Assembly (NCBI RefSeq): GCF_016744155.1
Contig: NZ_JADGEW010000020.1
Location: forward strand, 22,301 to 86,300
From: Amphritea sp.
Lineage (GTDB): Bacteria > Pseudomonadota > Gammaproteobacteria > Pseudomonadales > Balneatricaceae
Length of the DNA stretch: 64,000 nt
Reading direction: 5' to 3'
Shown: one piece after another, positions 9,394-18,575 of the stretch
Layout: every line of letters starts with the position of its first letter
How positions within the stretch are numbered: position 1 is the first letter of the stretch
Notes under the pieces: generated by a model
Database searches by the model: none
The model's input: only the letters and a program-made list of their open reading frames with translations
What the model was told of the DNA's origin: nothing
Program-made: the position numbers and the translations under genes

Positions 9394-10833
9394 TCAGGGT
9401 ACCTGAAGAACCTGCATGGAGTTGGTGCCATGTCCACTTCCGATGACAGCACCGCGGGTCAGAAGAACCAGGTCGCCACTACTGAGGTGCCCTTTTGCTT
9501 TCAGGTTCTCAAGTACCTGAGTGTTGAGCTCTTCTATCTCCAGCCCGGTAGCGTCGAACATCATAGGCTCGACTCCACGGTATAGTGCCATACGGCGCAT
9601 AGCGCGTTCATTTCGCGTGAGGGCGATGATAGGGAGACCAGATCGAATGCGGGACATCCAGCGGGGCGTTGATCCTGACTCGGTGAGACAGATAATTGCT
9701 TTTACGCCGACCAGGTGGTTTGCGGTATACATCGCTGAGCGGGCAATGGTTTCATCGATATGTTCACAACGCTGGGTGATACCTGTAGGAGCAGGCCGCG
9801 ACAGCTGGTGTTTTTCTGCTCCCAGGCAGATCTTCGTCATAGCCTGCACTACTTCAACGGGATAGTCGCCAGCGGCAGTTTCTGCGGAAAGCATGACCGC
9901 ATCGGTACCATCGAGGACCGCGTTGGCTACATCGAATACCTCTGCACGAGTAGGCATCGGGTTTTGAACCATGGTTTCCATCATCTGCGTTGCGGTGATG
10001 ATGAATCGGTTCAACTCACGTGCGCGACGAATCATATGTTTCTGCACGCCGATCAGCTCAGCATCGCCTATCTCAACTCCCAGGTCTCCACGGGCAACCA
10101 TAACGCCATCGGAGGCGAGAATGATATCGTCCAGTGCTTCGTTAGAGCTGACAGTCTCTGCCCGTTCTACTTTAGCAATAATCTCTGCTTTGCTGCCTGC
10201 CTGGTCGAGTAGCTGACGTGCTTCGATCAGATCTGCCGAGCTGCGTGGGAAGGAGACCGCGATATAGTCCACATCAATATCAGCGGCGACCAGAATGTCT
10301 TGTTTATCTTTATCAGTCAGTGCTGCTGCGGAAAGACCGCCGCCTTGACGGTTGATCCCTTTGTTGTTGGACAGCGGACCACCAATGATGACTTCGCAGT
10401 TGATCCGGGTACCTTGCACATCAAGAACTTTGAACTGTACGCGACCGTCATCAAGCAACAATATATCGCCGGGGCGACTGTCTCCTGGGAGTGCTTTGTA
10501 GTCGATACCGACCTGTGTTTGATCACCTGCATAGGTGTCCAAAGCCGAATCAAGGGCAAAATGGTCACCGAGGGCCAGTTTGATTTTCATATCATTTTTA
10601 AAGCGGGCGATGCGGATTTTCGGGCCTTGGAGATCGCCGAGAACCGCTACAGGTATTGCCAGCTGCTGAGATAGGTTGCGCACTTCTGCGGCACGCTGAC
10701 GGTGATCGTCGGCACTGCCGTGAGAAAAGTTGAGTCGTACAACATTCACGCCAGCGCGTATCAGTTGATCGAGAATGCCTGGCTTATCAGTGGAAGGGCC
10801 GAGAGTAGCAACGATTTTAGTGCGTTTTTGCAT
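9394..10833 (-). CDS. pykA: Pyruvate kinase (PykA type)
   Basis: A 479-residue pyruvate kinase converting phosphoenolpyruvate and ADP to pyruvate and ATP. Hallmarks are [33 protein letters not shown], the active-site block [19 protein letters not shown] and [10 protein letters not shown]. Length and segment order match E. coli PykA (type II) better than PykF. It stands alone and is divergent from dctB across 241 bp. The window also encodes PEP carboxykinase (pckA at 43.8 kb), the opposing step at the PEP node. Confidence 0.96.
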   Translation of the reverse strand: MQKRTKIVATLGPSTDKPGILDQLIRAGVNVVRLNFSHGSADDHRQRAAEVRNLSQQLAIPVAVLGDLQGPKIRIARFKNDMKIKLALGDHFALDSALDTYAGDQTQVGIDYKALPGDSRPGDILLLDDGRVQFKVLDVQGTRINCEVIIGGPLSNNKGINRQGGGLSAAALTDKDKQDILVAADIDVDYIAVSFPRSSADLIEARQLLDQAGSKAEIIAKVERAETVSSNEALDDIILASDGVMVARGDLGVEIGDAELIGVQKHMIRRARELNRFIITATQMMETMVQNPMPTRAEVFDVANAVLDGTDAVMLSAETAAGDYPVEVVQAMTKICLGAEKHQLSRPAPTGITQRCEHIDETIARSAMYTANHLVGVKAIICLTESGSTPRWMSRIRSGLPIIALTRNERAMRRMALYRGVEPMMFDATGLEIEELNTQVLENLKAKGHLSSGDLVLLTRGAVIGSGHGTNSMQVLQVP

Positions 10834-11074
10834 GATTAGTTTATCCGGTGGACGGTGGTACAGTTTTACCTGTTAGACTTTATAAGCTGTTTCTATTACA
10901 ACATATGGATATAGCAATAGTATTTAAAGCCGTTAGGCTCTATTTGTTAAGCTTATATCAACATTCTTGTAAATATATTACAGGAATTATCTTTGTTTAG
11001 TCGATTTAAAATGAGTTATAGGCTTAATCAGCTATAAGTATTTTATTTTTTGTAATTGTACTACAGGTTATTAA

Positions 11075-13318
11075 GTGATTAAAACACGGTTACGCCCGCT
11101 GCTGGTTCTGCTGTTATTAGCGCTGTTTACTCTGGTTATTTATCAGACGGTTTCTATGAGTCGCACCCGGGCGATTGGCGACCTTCAGCAAAGTGCATCT
11201 GCAGATCTTAATCGATACGTACTGAGCCTGCAGCAGGAGCTTGATCGCTACAAAGATCTGCCAAAACTGCTGTCCTCACATTCTGAACTGGTGAACCTCC
11301 TTCTTTTGCCTGAAAGCGATGGGATATTCAGAGCAAACCTCTATCTTGAAAAAGTGAATAAAACCATCGGTGCTTCGGATTCTTATCTGATGGATACTGA
11401 AGGAAATACCCTGGCGGCGAGTAACTGGTCTCAGGAAGGAACTTTCGTGGGGCGTAATTTTTCTTTCAGGCCTTATTTTAAGGATGCAATAGGGGGCGAA
11501 GAAGGGCGTTATTTTGCTCTGGGCTCTACTTCTAAGAAGCGAGGATACTTTTTCTCTTATCCGGTGGAGTATCGGGGCAATATTCTCGGGGTGATCGTGG
11601 TTAAGATCGATCTCAATGATATTGAAACCGACTGGAATGACCCTCAGACCGATATTTTGGTAACCGATGAAGATGGGGTTATTTTTATTAGTACCCGCTC
11701 GGAATGGAAGTTCCGCACATTGGAGCCACTACCTCAGTCCGATTTGAAGAGGATTATTTCCAGTCTGCGGTACGGAGATCATGAATTAACTTCACTGCCG
11801 ATTTTGGAGCGTAAGCGTCTTCTTGACAGTGAGGTGGTGACCCTCATCGAGGGAGATAGAATTGATAACCAAGCCCTGGATGGGGTCGAGACCCGTAAAT
11901 ACCTCCAGCAGATCCGAATGGTGCCCGACGCGGGATTTAATGTTTCTATCCTTGCAGATCTTAAATCGGTAGATCGACGGGTTATTAATAATGCTCTGTT
12001 GGCAGGTTTTATCTATAGCGCCCTAGTATTCCTTGTACTGTTTCTGATGGCCCGGAGAAGAATTTCCCATGAGCGAGCCCGGTTCAAGCGTCAGCAAACG
12101 CTGTCGTTAGAGCGAAGTGAAGCAAGGGTTAGGGCGATAATCGATAACACGCATGCCGGCCTGATTACGCTGGATACTCATGGTTTGATCGAATCATTCA
12201 ATCCAACGGCTGAAAAGCTGTTTGGTTACAATGCTGACCTGATTGCGGGAGAGTACTTTAGTAAGCTAATCGGACAGGAGGATCGGGCCGTCTGTTGGCA
12301 GCATATCTCCCATCAGAATGAGGTCAGCCAGCCAGCTGAGCTGATGATTGAAGCCTCAGGGGTACGGGCTAATGGTTCGATGTTTCCTATTGAATTGATT
12401 ATCGGCAGGATGTCCGACAGCAATGCCAGTCGTTTTGTCGTTACCATTCATGATGTCACCGAGCGTAAAGAGAATGAGGAGCAGCTGCGAGAAGCACGGG
12501 ATCAGCTTGAATACCGGGTGTCTGAGCGTACCCAGGATCTAACCCGGGCGAATGCCCGACTTCTGCAGGAAGTTGAAGAGCACAAGCATACTCAGAATGA
12601 GCTGATTCAGACCGCCAAGCTAGCCGCAATAGGGCAGATGTCGGCGGGGATAAATCATGAACTTAATCAGCCGCTGACTGCCATTCGAAGTTACACCGAT
12701 AATGCGCTCTCTTTTCTTAAAATGGGTAAAACAGAACCGGTTAATTCTAATCTGCGTGAAATTAGCGGTCTGACCCAGCGGATGGCGAAAATAATTGCGC
12801 CGCTGAAAGAGTTTTCCCGTAAAACGACCGGTCAGTCGACCTTAGTTAGCCTGAAAGCGGTCCGTGATGGCGCGATGTCGATCATGTATGGCAGGCTTGA
12901 TAAGGCCAACGCTAAGATTGAGTGGCCGGATAAGCTCGATCAGGTCTTCGTGCTAGGGGATATGTTGCGTCTCGAGCAAGTGGTCGTTAATTTGATCAGT
13001 AATGCGCTGCAGGCGATGGAAGGCCAATCTGAAAAGTGGATCGAGATTGCGATAGCACGAGAGAAAAACCGGCTACTTATCTCATTTCGTGATCATGGCC
13101 CCGGTATTCCTGTATCGGAATTGGGGAAAGTCTTCGAACCTTTTTACACAACCAAAAAAGCAGGTCAGGGCTTAGGGCTGGGTTTGTCCATTTCCCATCG
13201 TATTATAGAGTCTATGGATGGTCAGTTGAGTGTGGGTAACCACCCGCTGGGTGGTGCGATGTTTACCATCAATTTACCGACGACTGATGCGTCGGCGTCA
13301 CTAGTCGGGTTAGAATAA
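11075..13318 (+). CDS. dctB: DctB-type C4-dicarboxylate sensor histidine kinase with extra PAS domain
   Basis: 747 residues with a GTG start preceded by ACAGG. The layout is TM1 (residues ~7-28), a long periplasmic double-PDC sensor typical of DctB, TM2 (~309-327), a PAS domain (~345-460), a coiled coil, then HisKA and HATPase. The phospho-accepting His528 is in GINHELNQPLTAIRSY. ATP-binding boxes NLISNALQAM, DHGPGIP and GLGLGLSIS are present. Known DctB proteins sense succinate, fumarate or malate and phosphorylate DctD. The PAS insert is not in every DctB and may add a cytoplasmic input. dctD follows after 12-30 bp, so the two form an operon. Confidence 0.93.
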   Translation: MIKTRLRPLLVLLLLALFTLVIYQTVSMSRTRAIGDLQQSASADLNRYVLSLQQELDRYKDLPKLLSSHSELVNLLLLPESDGIFRANLYLEKVNKTIGASDSYLMDTEGNTLAASNWSQEGTFVGRNFSFRPYFKDAIGGEEGRYFALGSTSKKRGYFFSYPVEYRGNILGVIVVKIDLNDIETDWNDPQTDILVTDEDGVIFISTRSEWKFRTLEPLPQSDLKRIISSLRYGDHELTSLPILERKRLLDSEVVTLIEGDRIDNQALDGVETRKYLQQIRMVPDAGFNVSILADLKSVDRRVINNALLAGFIYSALVFLVLFLMARRRISHERARFKRQQTLSLERSEARVRAIIDNTHAGLITLDTHGLIESFNPTAEKLFGYNADLIAGEYFSKLIGQEDRAVCWQHISHQNEVSQPAELMIEASGVRANGSMFPIELIIGRMSDSNASRFVVTIHDVTERKENEEQLREARDQLEYRVSERTQDLTRANARLLQEVEEHKHTQNELIQTAKLAAIGQMSAGINHELNQPLTAIRSYTDNALSFLKMGKTEPVNSNLREISGLTQRMAKIIAPLKEFSRKTTGQSTLVSLKAVRDGAMSIMYGRLDKANAKIEWPDKLDQVFVLGDMLRLEQVVVNLISNALQAMEGQSEKWIEIAIAREKNRLLISFRDHGPGIPVSELGKVFEPFYTTKKAGQGLGLGLSISHRIIESMDGQLSVGNHPLGGAMFTINLPTTDASASLVGLE

Positions 13319-13348
13319 TTTGAAACCGTTATGGAAGAAGAGCTGTCG

Positions 13349-14725
13349 ATGAGTGCTGAAATTCCGGCTGAAGAGAAATCCCCGCATCAGATATTGTTAG
13401 TTGATGATGAAAAGCATATCCGGATCGCCGTCGGGCAGACTCTGGAGCTTGCTGGTTATGAAGTCGTGGCAGCAGATAGTGCAGAGAAGGCGTTGAGCCT
13501 TCTCGACAGTGACTGGCCAGGGGTCGTAGTCAGCGATATTAATATGCCAGGCATCGATGGTCTTGAGTTGATGCAACGGATCATAAAAATCGATGCGGAC
13601 CTGCCGGTTATCCTGATTACCGGACATGGCGATATATCTATGGCCGTGAGCGCCATGCGTGATGGTGCTTACGACTTTATTGAAAAGCCCTTTTCTTCTG
13701 AACTGCTGAATGATGTCGTGCGCCGGGCGGCAGAGAAGCGTCGCCTGACCCTTGAGAACAGAAGCTTACGTAAAGCACTTGAAGCTCAGGGGGGAATTGG
13801 TCCCCGGATTATTGGTAATTCGCAACGCATCCAACAACTTCGGGGAATGATTCAGCAAATTGCTGATACTCCGGCTGATATTTTGGTTCAGGCTGAAACG
13901 GGTTCGGGTAAAGATCTGGTTGCGCGTTATATTCACGAGCATAGTAATCGACGTGATAAGAATTTTGTGGCGATAAACTGTGGTGCGGTGCCGGAACATC
14001 TGATTGAAAGCGAGTTGTTTGGCCACGAAAAAGGGGCATTTACCGACGCTAAAAGTCGCCGGATAGGAAAGTTTGAACATGCCAATGGTGGCACTCTGTT
14101 TCTCGATGAAATTGAGAGCATGTCGCCGTCGTTACAAGTTAAGTTATTGCGGGTGCTCGAGGAGAGAACGATTGAGCGGTTGGGCTCCAATGAGCTAATT
14201 GCTTTGGATATTCGGGTAGTGGCCGCCACCAAAGTGAACCTGAGAGAACTCAGTGAGCAGGGTGAGTATCGGGAAGATCTATACTATCGACTCAATGTCG
14301 TGAGTCTTGAAGTGCCCCCGTTGAGAGAGCGCCGTGAAGATATTCCGATGCTGTTTCAGCACTTTGCGCTAATTGCATCGGCCCAGTATCAGAAAGAGGT
14401 GCCGCAGCTGAGTGCTGAAAAGCTGAGAGCGCTGGTAGCGCATCATTGGCCGGGTAATGTTAGAGAGCTACGCAATATTGCAGAGCGTTATGTGTTGTTA
14501 GGTGCGAACTATGATTTTTCAGTAGGGGTGCAGAGTGAGCAGTCGCCGGGCAAATGCATGACGTTACCAGAGCAGGTTGAGCAGTTTGAGAAGTTAGTGC
14601 TGGAAGAGGAACTCTCCCGTAACAATGGTTCACTCAAGCTTACTCAGGAGACCTTAGGGCTTCCCCGCAAAACGCTGTATGACAAAATGCAAAAGTATGA
14701 ACTGGATAAGAAAGACTACAAGTAA
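13349..14725 (+). CDS. dctD: DctD-type sigma-54-dependent response regulator
   Basis: About 458 residues. The ATG at 13349 is favoured because GGAAGAAGAG lies upstream; an ATG at 13331 would add six residues. Domains are a receiver (phospho-acceptor Asp63 in VVVSDINMPGIDG), an AAA+ sigma-54 activator domain (Walker A AETGSGKD, Walker B GGTLFLDEIE) and a C-terminal Fis-type helix-turn-helix. The sigma-54 contact loop reads GAFTDA instead of the usual GAFTGA. By family it activates dicarboxylate transport genes; a -24/-12 promoter lies in front of dctP 1.9 kb downstream. Paired with dctB. Confidence 0.93.
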   Translation: MSAEIPAEEKSPHQILLVDDEKHIRIAVGQTLELAGYEVVAADSAEKALSLLDSDWPGVVVSDINMPGIDGLELMQRIIKIDADLPVILITGHGDISMAVSAMRDGAYDFIEKPFSSELLNDVVRRAAEKRRLTLENRSLRKALEAQGGIGPRIIGNSQRIQQLRGMIQQIADTPADILVQAETGSGKDLVARYIHEHSNRRDKNFVAINCGAVPEHLIESELFGHEKGAFTDAKSRRIGKFEHANGGTLFLDEIESMSPSLQVKLLRVLEERTIERLGSNELIALDIRVVAATKVNLRELSEQGEYREDLYYRLNVVSLEVPPLRERREDIPMLFQHFALIASAQYQKEVPQLSAEKLRALVAHHWPGNVRELRNIAERYVLLGANYDFSVGVQSEQSPGKCMTLPEQVEQFEKLVLEEELSRNNGSLKLTQETLGLPRKTLYDKMQKYELDKKDYK

Positions 14726-14741
14726 CCTCAGTAGCAGATAT

Positions 14742-14770
14742 AAAAACGGCGGCCATAGGCCGCCGTTTTT
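14742..14770. terminator. Bidirectional terminator between dctD and the chemoreceptor gene
   Basis: AAAAACGGCGGCC, loop ATA, GGCCGCCGTTTTT: a perfect 13-bp stem with A5 and T5 edges, serving two convergent genes. Confidence 0.94.
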
Positions 14771-14786
14771 ATGCTTTGATTCTGGA

Positions 14787-16382
14787 TCAGAGCTTAAACT
14801 GCTTAGCTTTCTTGTTTAGCTCAGTAGCCAGATTATTCAACTGCACAGCGATTGATGATAAACGTACCACTCTGTCTTTGGCGTGCTCACTGCCCTCATT
14901 GATCTCGTTAACCGCCCCTTCGATCTCCAGAGTTGCAGCACCGCTCTGCTTCACTGATTCGGATATGCTGTGGTTAGTTTCAGTAATCGCTTCCATCTCT
15001 TTTTGAATATTAAAGAGAACGGCGGATGTTTCCTGAACCTCTTTAACGTTCGATTCTGTTTCTTTGCTCGCCTGCCCCATTACCTGAGCAGCGCCTTTTG
15101 CGTTTTGTTGTAGCGAGCCGATGATGCCGTTGATTTCGACGGTAGCGTTCTGAGTTCGCTGGGAGAGCGTACGAACTTCATCCGCCACTACGGCAAAGCC
15201 GCGACCTTGCTCGCCTGCGCGGGCGGCCTCAATCGCAGCGTTAAGCGCCAGCAGATTGGTTTGTTCGGCAATGTCCTGAATAACACTCAGTACAGCGTCG
15301 ATGTTATAGCTTTGCTGCTCTAGCTGAACGATCACCTCAGTTGCGTGTTGGATCTGTTGTTGCAGTGATTCGATCTTCTTCACGGTTCCGGATGTGATCT
15401 CAACACCGCTGCGGGTTTCCTGTAGAGCTTTATCGGATGCTTTGATAGTGACGTCGGCGGTAGCGGAAACATTCTGAGTTGCCCCATCCATTGCGATCAT
15501 CGCGTTGGTAACAGCTTCTGCCCGGCTAATCTGCTTTGCAGTACCGGTGTTGGCCATTTCAGAAATCTCATTGATATGATGGCTGCACTGTCCCAACATC
15601 TCGATTGACTGGACTACATGCTCGATACTGTTATGGAAGGTTCGCAGCATGCTGTTGAATGACGCTGACATCTGACCAATCTCATCATTAGATTGAATCT
15701 CCAGTTGTTGTGTCAGATCTGCATTCTGCTCAATATCTCGAATGGTATCGTTCATCTTGTTGATCGGTTTTATAATGATTCGATGAATCATCCAACCGAC
15801 CAGAAATAAAGCGATAACGAACATGGCCAATTCGATAAGCGCTATATTCCTGATGTTAGTGAATATGTGCTGATCAACTTTATCAAAGCTATAAGTGACC
15901 CGTACAGCACCCAGGATGGTGCCCTCTTCAACCGGGTGACAGCTAAGACAGTTAGTGCCTTTGTAATCAGATTTGGCGCGCATCGGGTGGATGATAGTTA
16001 GCCTATGGCCTTTATCGTCATCCAGCTCGATCGCGATGTCCTCGCCATTCATTGCCCGTTTATCCAAATCATCCTGGATATATGAATCCGGAGTGCCTTC
16101 GCCGTACATACTGCTAACCGCTTCAGCTCGAATAATACGAGCTTCAGTCAGATCAGGGTTGGCCAGAATTTTTGACTGGAGAGCCTGTCGGTTCGCCATA
16201 GCGCCGCTCAGCATCATGATATTGATACTGTCAAAGTACGCATCAGCTGTGCTCTTCGTGTTTTGCAAAGCAATATCGGATGAAAGACCGGTTTCGCTTT
16301 TATAGATCGCAGTGACGGAGGTGATCAGTACGATTAAGAAGACAAAGGCTAAGCTTAAATTTACTTTAGTTTGAATCGCCAT
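14787..16382 (-). CDS. Methyl-accepting chemotaxis protein with periplasmic c-type haem motif
   Basis: 531 residues. TM1 is at ~10-27, a periplasmic sensor at ~28-180, TM2 at ~181-200, then HAMP and a full MCP signalling domain with hairpin tip [20 protein letters not shown]. The periplasmic domain contains a CxxCH motif (Cys145-Leu-Ser-Cys148-His149), the attachment site for covalent haem c. The surroundings (TIIHPMRA, then [16 protein letters not shown]) resemble haem-c PAS-like sensors (DUF3365/Tll0287 type). It probably senses redox state, oxygen or NO and passes this to CheA/CheW. It lies between dctBD and dctPQM on the opposite strand. Haem loading is inference. Confidence 0.88.
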   Translation of the reverse strand: MAIQTKVNLSLAFVFLIVLITSVTAIYKSETGLSSDIALQNTKSTADAYFDSINIMMLSGAMANRQALQSKILANPDLTEARIIRAEAVSSMYGEGTPDSYIQDDLDKRAMNGEDIAIELDDDKGHRLTIIHPMRAKSDYKGTNCLSCHPVEEGTILGAVRVTYSFDKVDQHIFTNIRNIALIELAMFVIALFLVGWMIHRIIIKPINKMNDTIRDIEQNADLTQQLEIQSNDEIGQMSASFNSMLRTFHNSIEHVVQSIEMLGQCSHHINEISEMANTGTAKQISRAEAVTNAMIAMDGATQNVSATADVTIKASDKALQETRSGVEITSGTVKKIESLQQQIQHATEVIVQLEQQSYNIDAVLSVIQDIAEQTNLLALNAAIEAARAGEQGRGFAVVADEVRTLSQRTQNATVEINGIIGSLQQNAKGAAQVMGQASKETESNVKEVQETSAVLFNIQKEMEAITETNHSISESVKQSGAATLEIEGAVNEINEGSEHAKDRVVRLSSIAVQLNNLATELNKKAKQFKL

Positions 16383-16537
16383 AATTAGATATCCGGATGA
16401 ATTATCAGGCTTTTTGAATTTGCCACTAATATACCCGTCTGTAACGCCCGGTGCGACTGTCTATGTCAGCATTTTGGGTAATTATTAAGAACAGTTTTTT
16501 TTGCTTTGTGTGGAAATCCCCCGTTGTTCTCGTTGCT

Positions 16538-16559
16538 AATGAGTGGTTCTCCACTCATT
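16538..16559. promoter_or_regulatory. Perfect palindrome, candidate DctD upstream activator site
   Basis: AATGAGTGG, four-base spacer TTCT, CCACTCATT: a perfect 9-bp inverted repeat 97 bp upstream of the -24 element of the dctP promoter. This is the usual distance for a sigma-54 enhancer site. It could also simply be an RNA hairpin. No second copy was found in the gap. Confidence 0.5.
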
Positions 16560-16655
16560 TTGAATTAACTGTGATGAGCAGGTTGAAAGTATGCTTGCTG
16601 TTTAATTTATTGATTTATAAGTGCTTAGTGTTTTAATTTCACTGTTTTATTTGCC

Positions 16656-16673
16656 TTGGCCTATCTTTTGCTT
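16656..16673 (+). promoter_or_regulatory. Sigma-54 (-24/-12) promoter of dctPQM
   Basis: TTGGCCTATCTTTTGCTT has GG at 16658-16659 and GC at 16670-16671 with exactly 10 bases between. It fits TTGGCAC-N5-TTGCT well. Transcription would begin near 16683, about 80 bases before the dctP ATG. It agrees with the adjacent DctD being a sigma-54 activator. Confidence 0.82.
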
Positions 16674-16762
16674 TGATTACAGGGTGCAAATAAAAATTGA
16701 GCGTGGGTTCTGCTGTTAGGCCCCAAAAAAGCGCCTGAATAATTAAAATATTGGAGAAGCAT

Positions 16763-17746
16763 ATGCGTTTACTTACTGCAGCCGTTACGGCAATGGCTCT
16801 GACTCTTGGTGCAACATCAGCAATGGCTGCCCCGATCGAAATTAAGTTCTCTCACGTAGTGGCAGAAAATACGCCTAAAGGTCAGATGGCCAATAAGTTC
16901 GCTGAGCTGGTCGCTGAGCGCCTGGCTGGTAAAGTTAAAGTTAATGTATTCCCTAGCTCACAGCTTTTCGGTGATAACAAAGTTCTGGAGGCGATGCTGC
17001 TGGGCGATGTGCAGATGGCGGCTCCATCTTTGTCTAAGTTCCAGAAATACACACCAACCCTGCAACTGTTTGATCTGCCGTTCCTGTTCAAGGATATGGC
17101 AGCCGTTGAGCGTTTCCAGGGTAGCGCTGATGGTCAGAAGATGCTGACCTCTCTTGAGTCTAAAGGTCTGGTAGGTCTGGGTTACCTGCACAACGGTATG
17201 AAGCAGCTGTCTGCAAGTGATCCATTGAAAGTGCCTGCTGACGCGAGCGGTAAAAAATTCCGTATCATGACTTCCGATGTGCTTCAGGCACAGTTTGAAG
17301 CGATTGACGCGGTGCCTCTGAAGAAGCCTTTTTCTGAAGTGTTTACTCTGCTGCAAACCAGAGCGATTGATGGTCAGGAAAATACCTGGTCTAACATTTA
17401 TTCTAAGAAATTCTTCGAAGTACAGCCTTTCATCACTGAGTCTAACCACGGTGTACTGGACTACATGGTCGTAACTTCGGCTGAGTTCTGGGGTGATCTG
17501 GATGCTGATCTGCGCACTGAAATCAAAGCGGCACTGGATGAAGCGATTGCCTTTGGTAACGGTATCGCAGCTGAAAAAGCGAACAGCGATAAGCAGGCGA
17601 TCATCGATTCTAAGCGTTCTGAAGTAATCGAAATATCTGCTGAAGATCGTGCCCTATGGGTTGCGGCTATGAAGCCGGTTTGGGCTCAGTTCTCCGATGA
17701 TATCGGTGCTGATCTGATCAAAGCTGCTGAAGCCTCTAACCAGTAA
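16763..17746 (+). CDS. dctP: TRAP transporter C4-dicarboxylate-binding protein DctP
   Basis: 327 residues from ATG 16763 (GGAG at 16753-16756). A TTG-started extension of four codons is not credible because it covers the ribosome-binding site. A Sec signal peptide ends at ATSAMAA. The mature part is a classic DctP/TRAP solute receptor: IKFSHVVAENTPKG, FPSSQLFGD, QLFDLPFLF, KFRIMTSDV (carboxylate-binding Arg) and DGQENTWSNIYSKKF. It captures succinate, malate or fumarate in the periplasm and delivers it to DctQM. A long structured gap of 241 bp separates it from dctQ, as is common where the receptor is made in excess. Confidence 0.96.
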   Translation: MRLLTAAVTAMALTLGATSAMAAPIEIKFSHVVAENTPKGQMANKFAELVAERLAGKVKVNVFPSSQLFGDNKVLEAMLLGDVQMAAPSLSKFQKYTPTLQLFDLPFLFKDMAAVERFQGSADGQKMLTSLESKGLVGLGYLHNGMKQLSASDPLKVPADASGKKFRIMTSDVLQAQFEAIDAVPLKKPFSEVFTLLQTRAIDGQENTWSNIYSKKFFEVQPFITESNHGVLDYMVVTSAEFWGDLDADLRTEIKAALDEAIAFGNGIAAEKANSDKQAIIDSKRSEVIEISAEDRALWVAAMKPVWAQFSDDIGADLIKAAEASNQ

Positions 17747-17987
17747 AATTGGTTTCTGGTGCTCCTTAATGGAGTGCCATCCCTGTTGCTGTGGTGGGAG
17801 TATAGGTCCCACTGCAGCTCCCTCTATATTCTAAGTTGTATGTAAGGCTGCACAGGAGAGTCATGCCAGCTAATACTGGCGATGCTCTATAGCTGCAAGG
17901 CTGTCCTGTGTGGCAAATACAAAAATAATAATCACAGAGAATCTATTTTCAACTGAATGATCACTCTGTTGTTATAAGGGGGCCGTT
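17747..17987 (+). promoter_or_regulatory. Structured dctP-dctQ intercistronic region
   Basis: No gene. Inverted repeats suggest folded RNA. GTGGGA...TCCCAC lies near 17791-17810. A larger structure is closed by CACAGGA (17851-17857) and TCCTGTG (17904-17910) and contains an inner stem GCCAG-CTAATA-CTGGC (17865-17880). None is followed by a T tract. The likely role is mRNA processing or stabilisation that gives more DctP than DctQM. Confidence 0.5.
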
Positions 17988-18575
17988 ATGGTTCGTAATC
18001 TGTTCAACCAATTGGAAGAGGCTTTCCTCTCCCTTCTGCTGGTAGCGATGACGTTACTGGTTTTTGTCGAAGTGGTTATGCGCTTCGGGTTTAATACCGG
18101 TATCCACTGGGCGCAGGAGATGACTCTGCTGCTGGCTGCTTGGTTTGTCCTTTATGGCGCATCCTATGGGGTAAAAGTGGGTGCTCACATCGGTGTTGAT
18201 GTGTTTGTAAAACTCTTACCTAACAAAGCTCAACGCTTCTTTACCCTTGTGGCGGTGGCTCTCTGCCTGATCTATTGCGGCCTGTTCTTATACGGCTCAT
18301 GGGTCTACCTAAGCAAGATGAAAATGATCGGTATCGAGCTGGAAGATATGCCAGTAGAGAAATGGATAGCGATGAGCATTCTGCTGATCGGTTTTGCCAT
18401 GCTTATGTTTCGTTTCCTTCAATTGGGTTGGAAAGTAATCACCCATCAGGCGGATGGTTTTCACTTCACGGATGAAGCGGAAGATAGTATGGAGATTGCT
18501 AGAGAACTGCAGGAGATGGAAGCGAAAGAGCAAGCCGAAAAAACTGCAAATAGTGATAAGGGGAGCCGATCATGA
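17988..18575 (+). CDS. dctQ: TRAP transporter small permease DctQ
   Basis: 195 residues, four predicted membrane helices (~14-34, 46-64, 84-106, 124-144) and a charged C-terminal tail. The family feature EMTLLLAAWFVLYGASYGVK is present in helix 2. It forms the membrane complex with DctM that uses a sodium gradient for dicarboxylate import. An AAGGGGGC ribosome-binding site lies just upstream. The stop overlaps the dctM ATG (ATGA), so the two are translationally coupled. Confidence 0.94.
   Translation: MVRNLFNQLEEAFLSLLLVAMTLLVFVEVVMRFGFNTGIHWAQEMTLLLAAWFVLYGASYGVKVGAHIGVDVFVKLLPNKAQRFFTLVAVALCLIYCGLFLYGSWVYLSKMKMIGIELEDMPVEKWIAMSILLIGFAMLMFRFLQLGWKVITHQADGFHFTDEAEDSMEIARELQEMEAKEQAEKTANSDKGSRS

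Larger units (their letters stand above)
16383..16762. promoter_or_regulatory. Regulatory gap between the chemoreceptor gene and dctP
   Basis: No gene. It holds the dctP sigma-54 promoter (16656-16673) and, about 100 bp upstream of it, a perfect inverted repeat (16538-16559) suited to bind the DctD activator. The remaining part must also hold the promoter of the leftward chemoreceptor gene, which I could not pinpoint. Confidence 0.6.

Noticed and set aside
9760..10212. 150-codon frame antisense to pykA
   Set aside because: Shadow of a highly conserved coding region.
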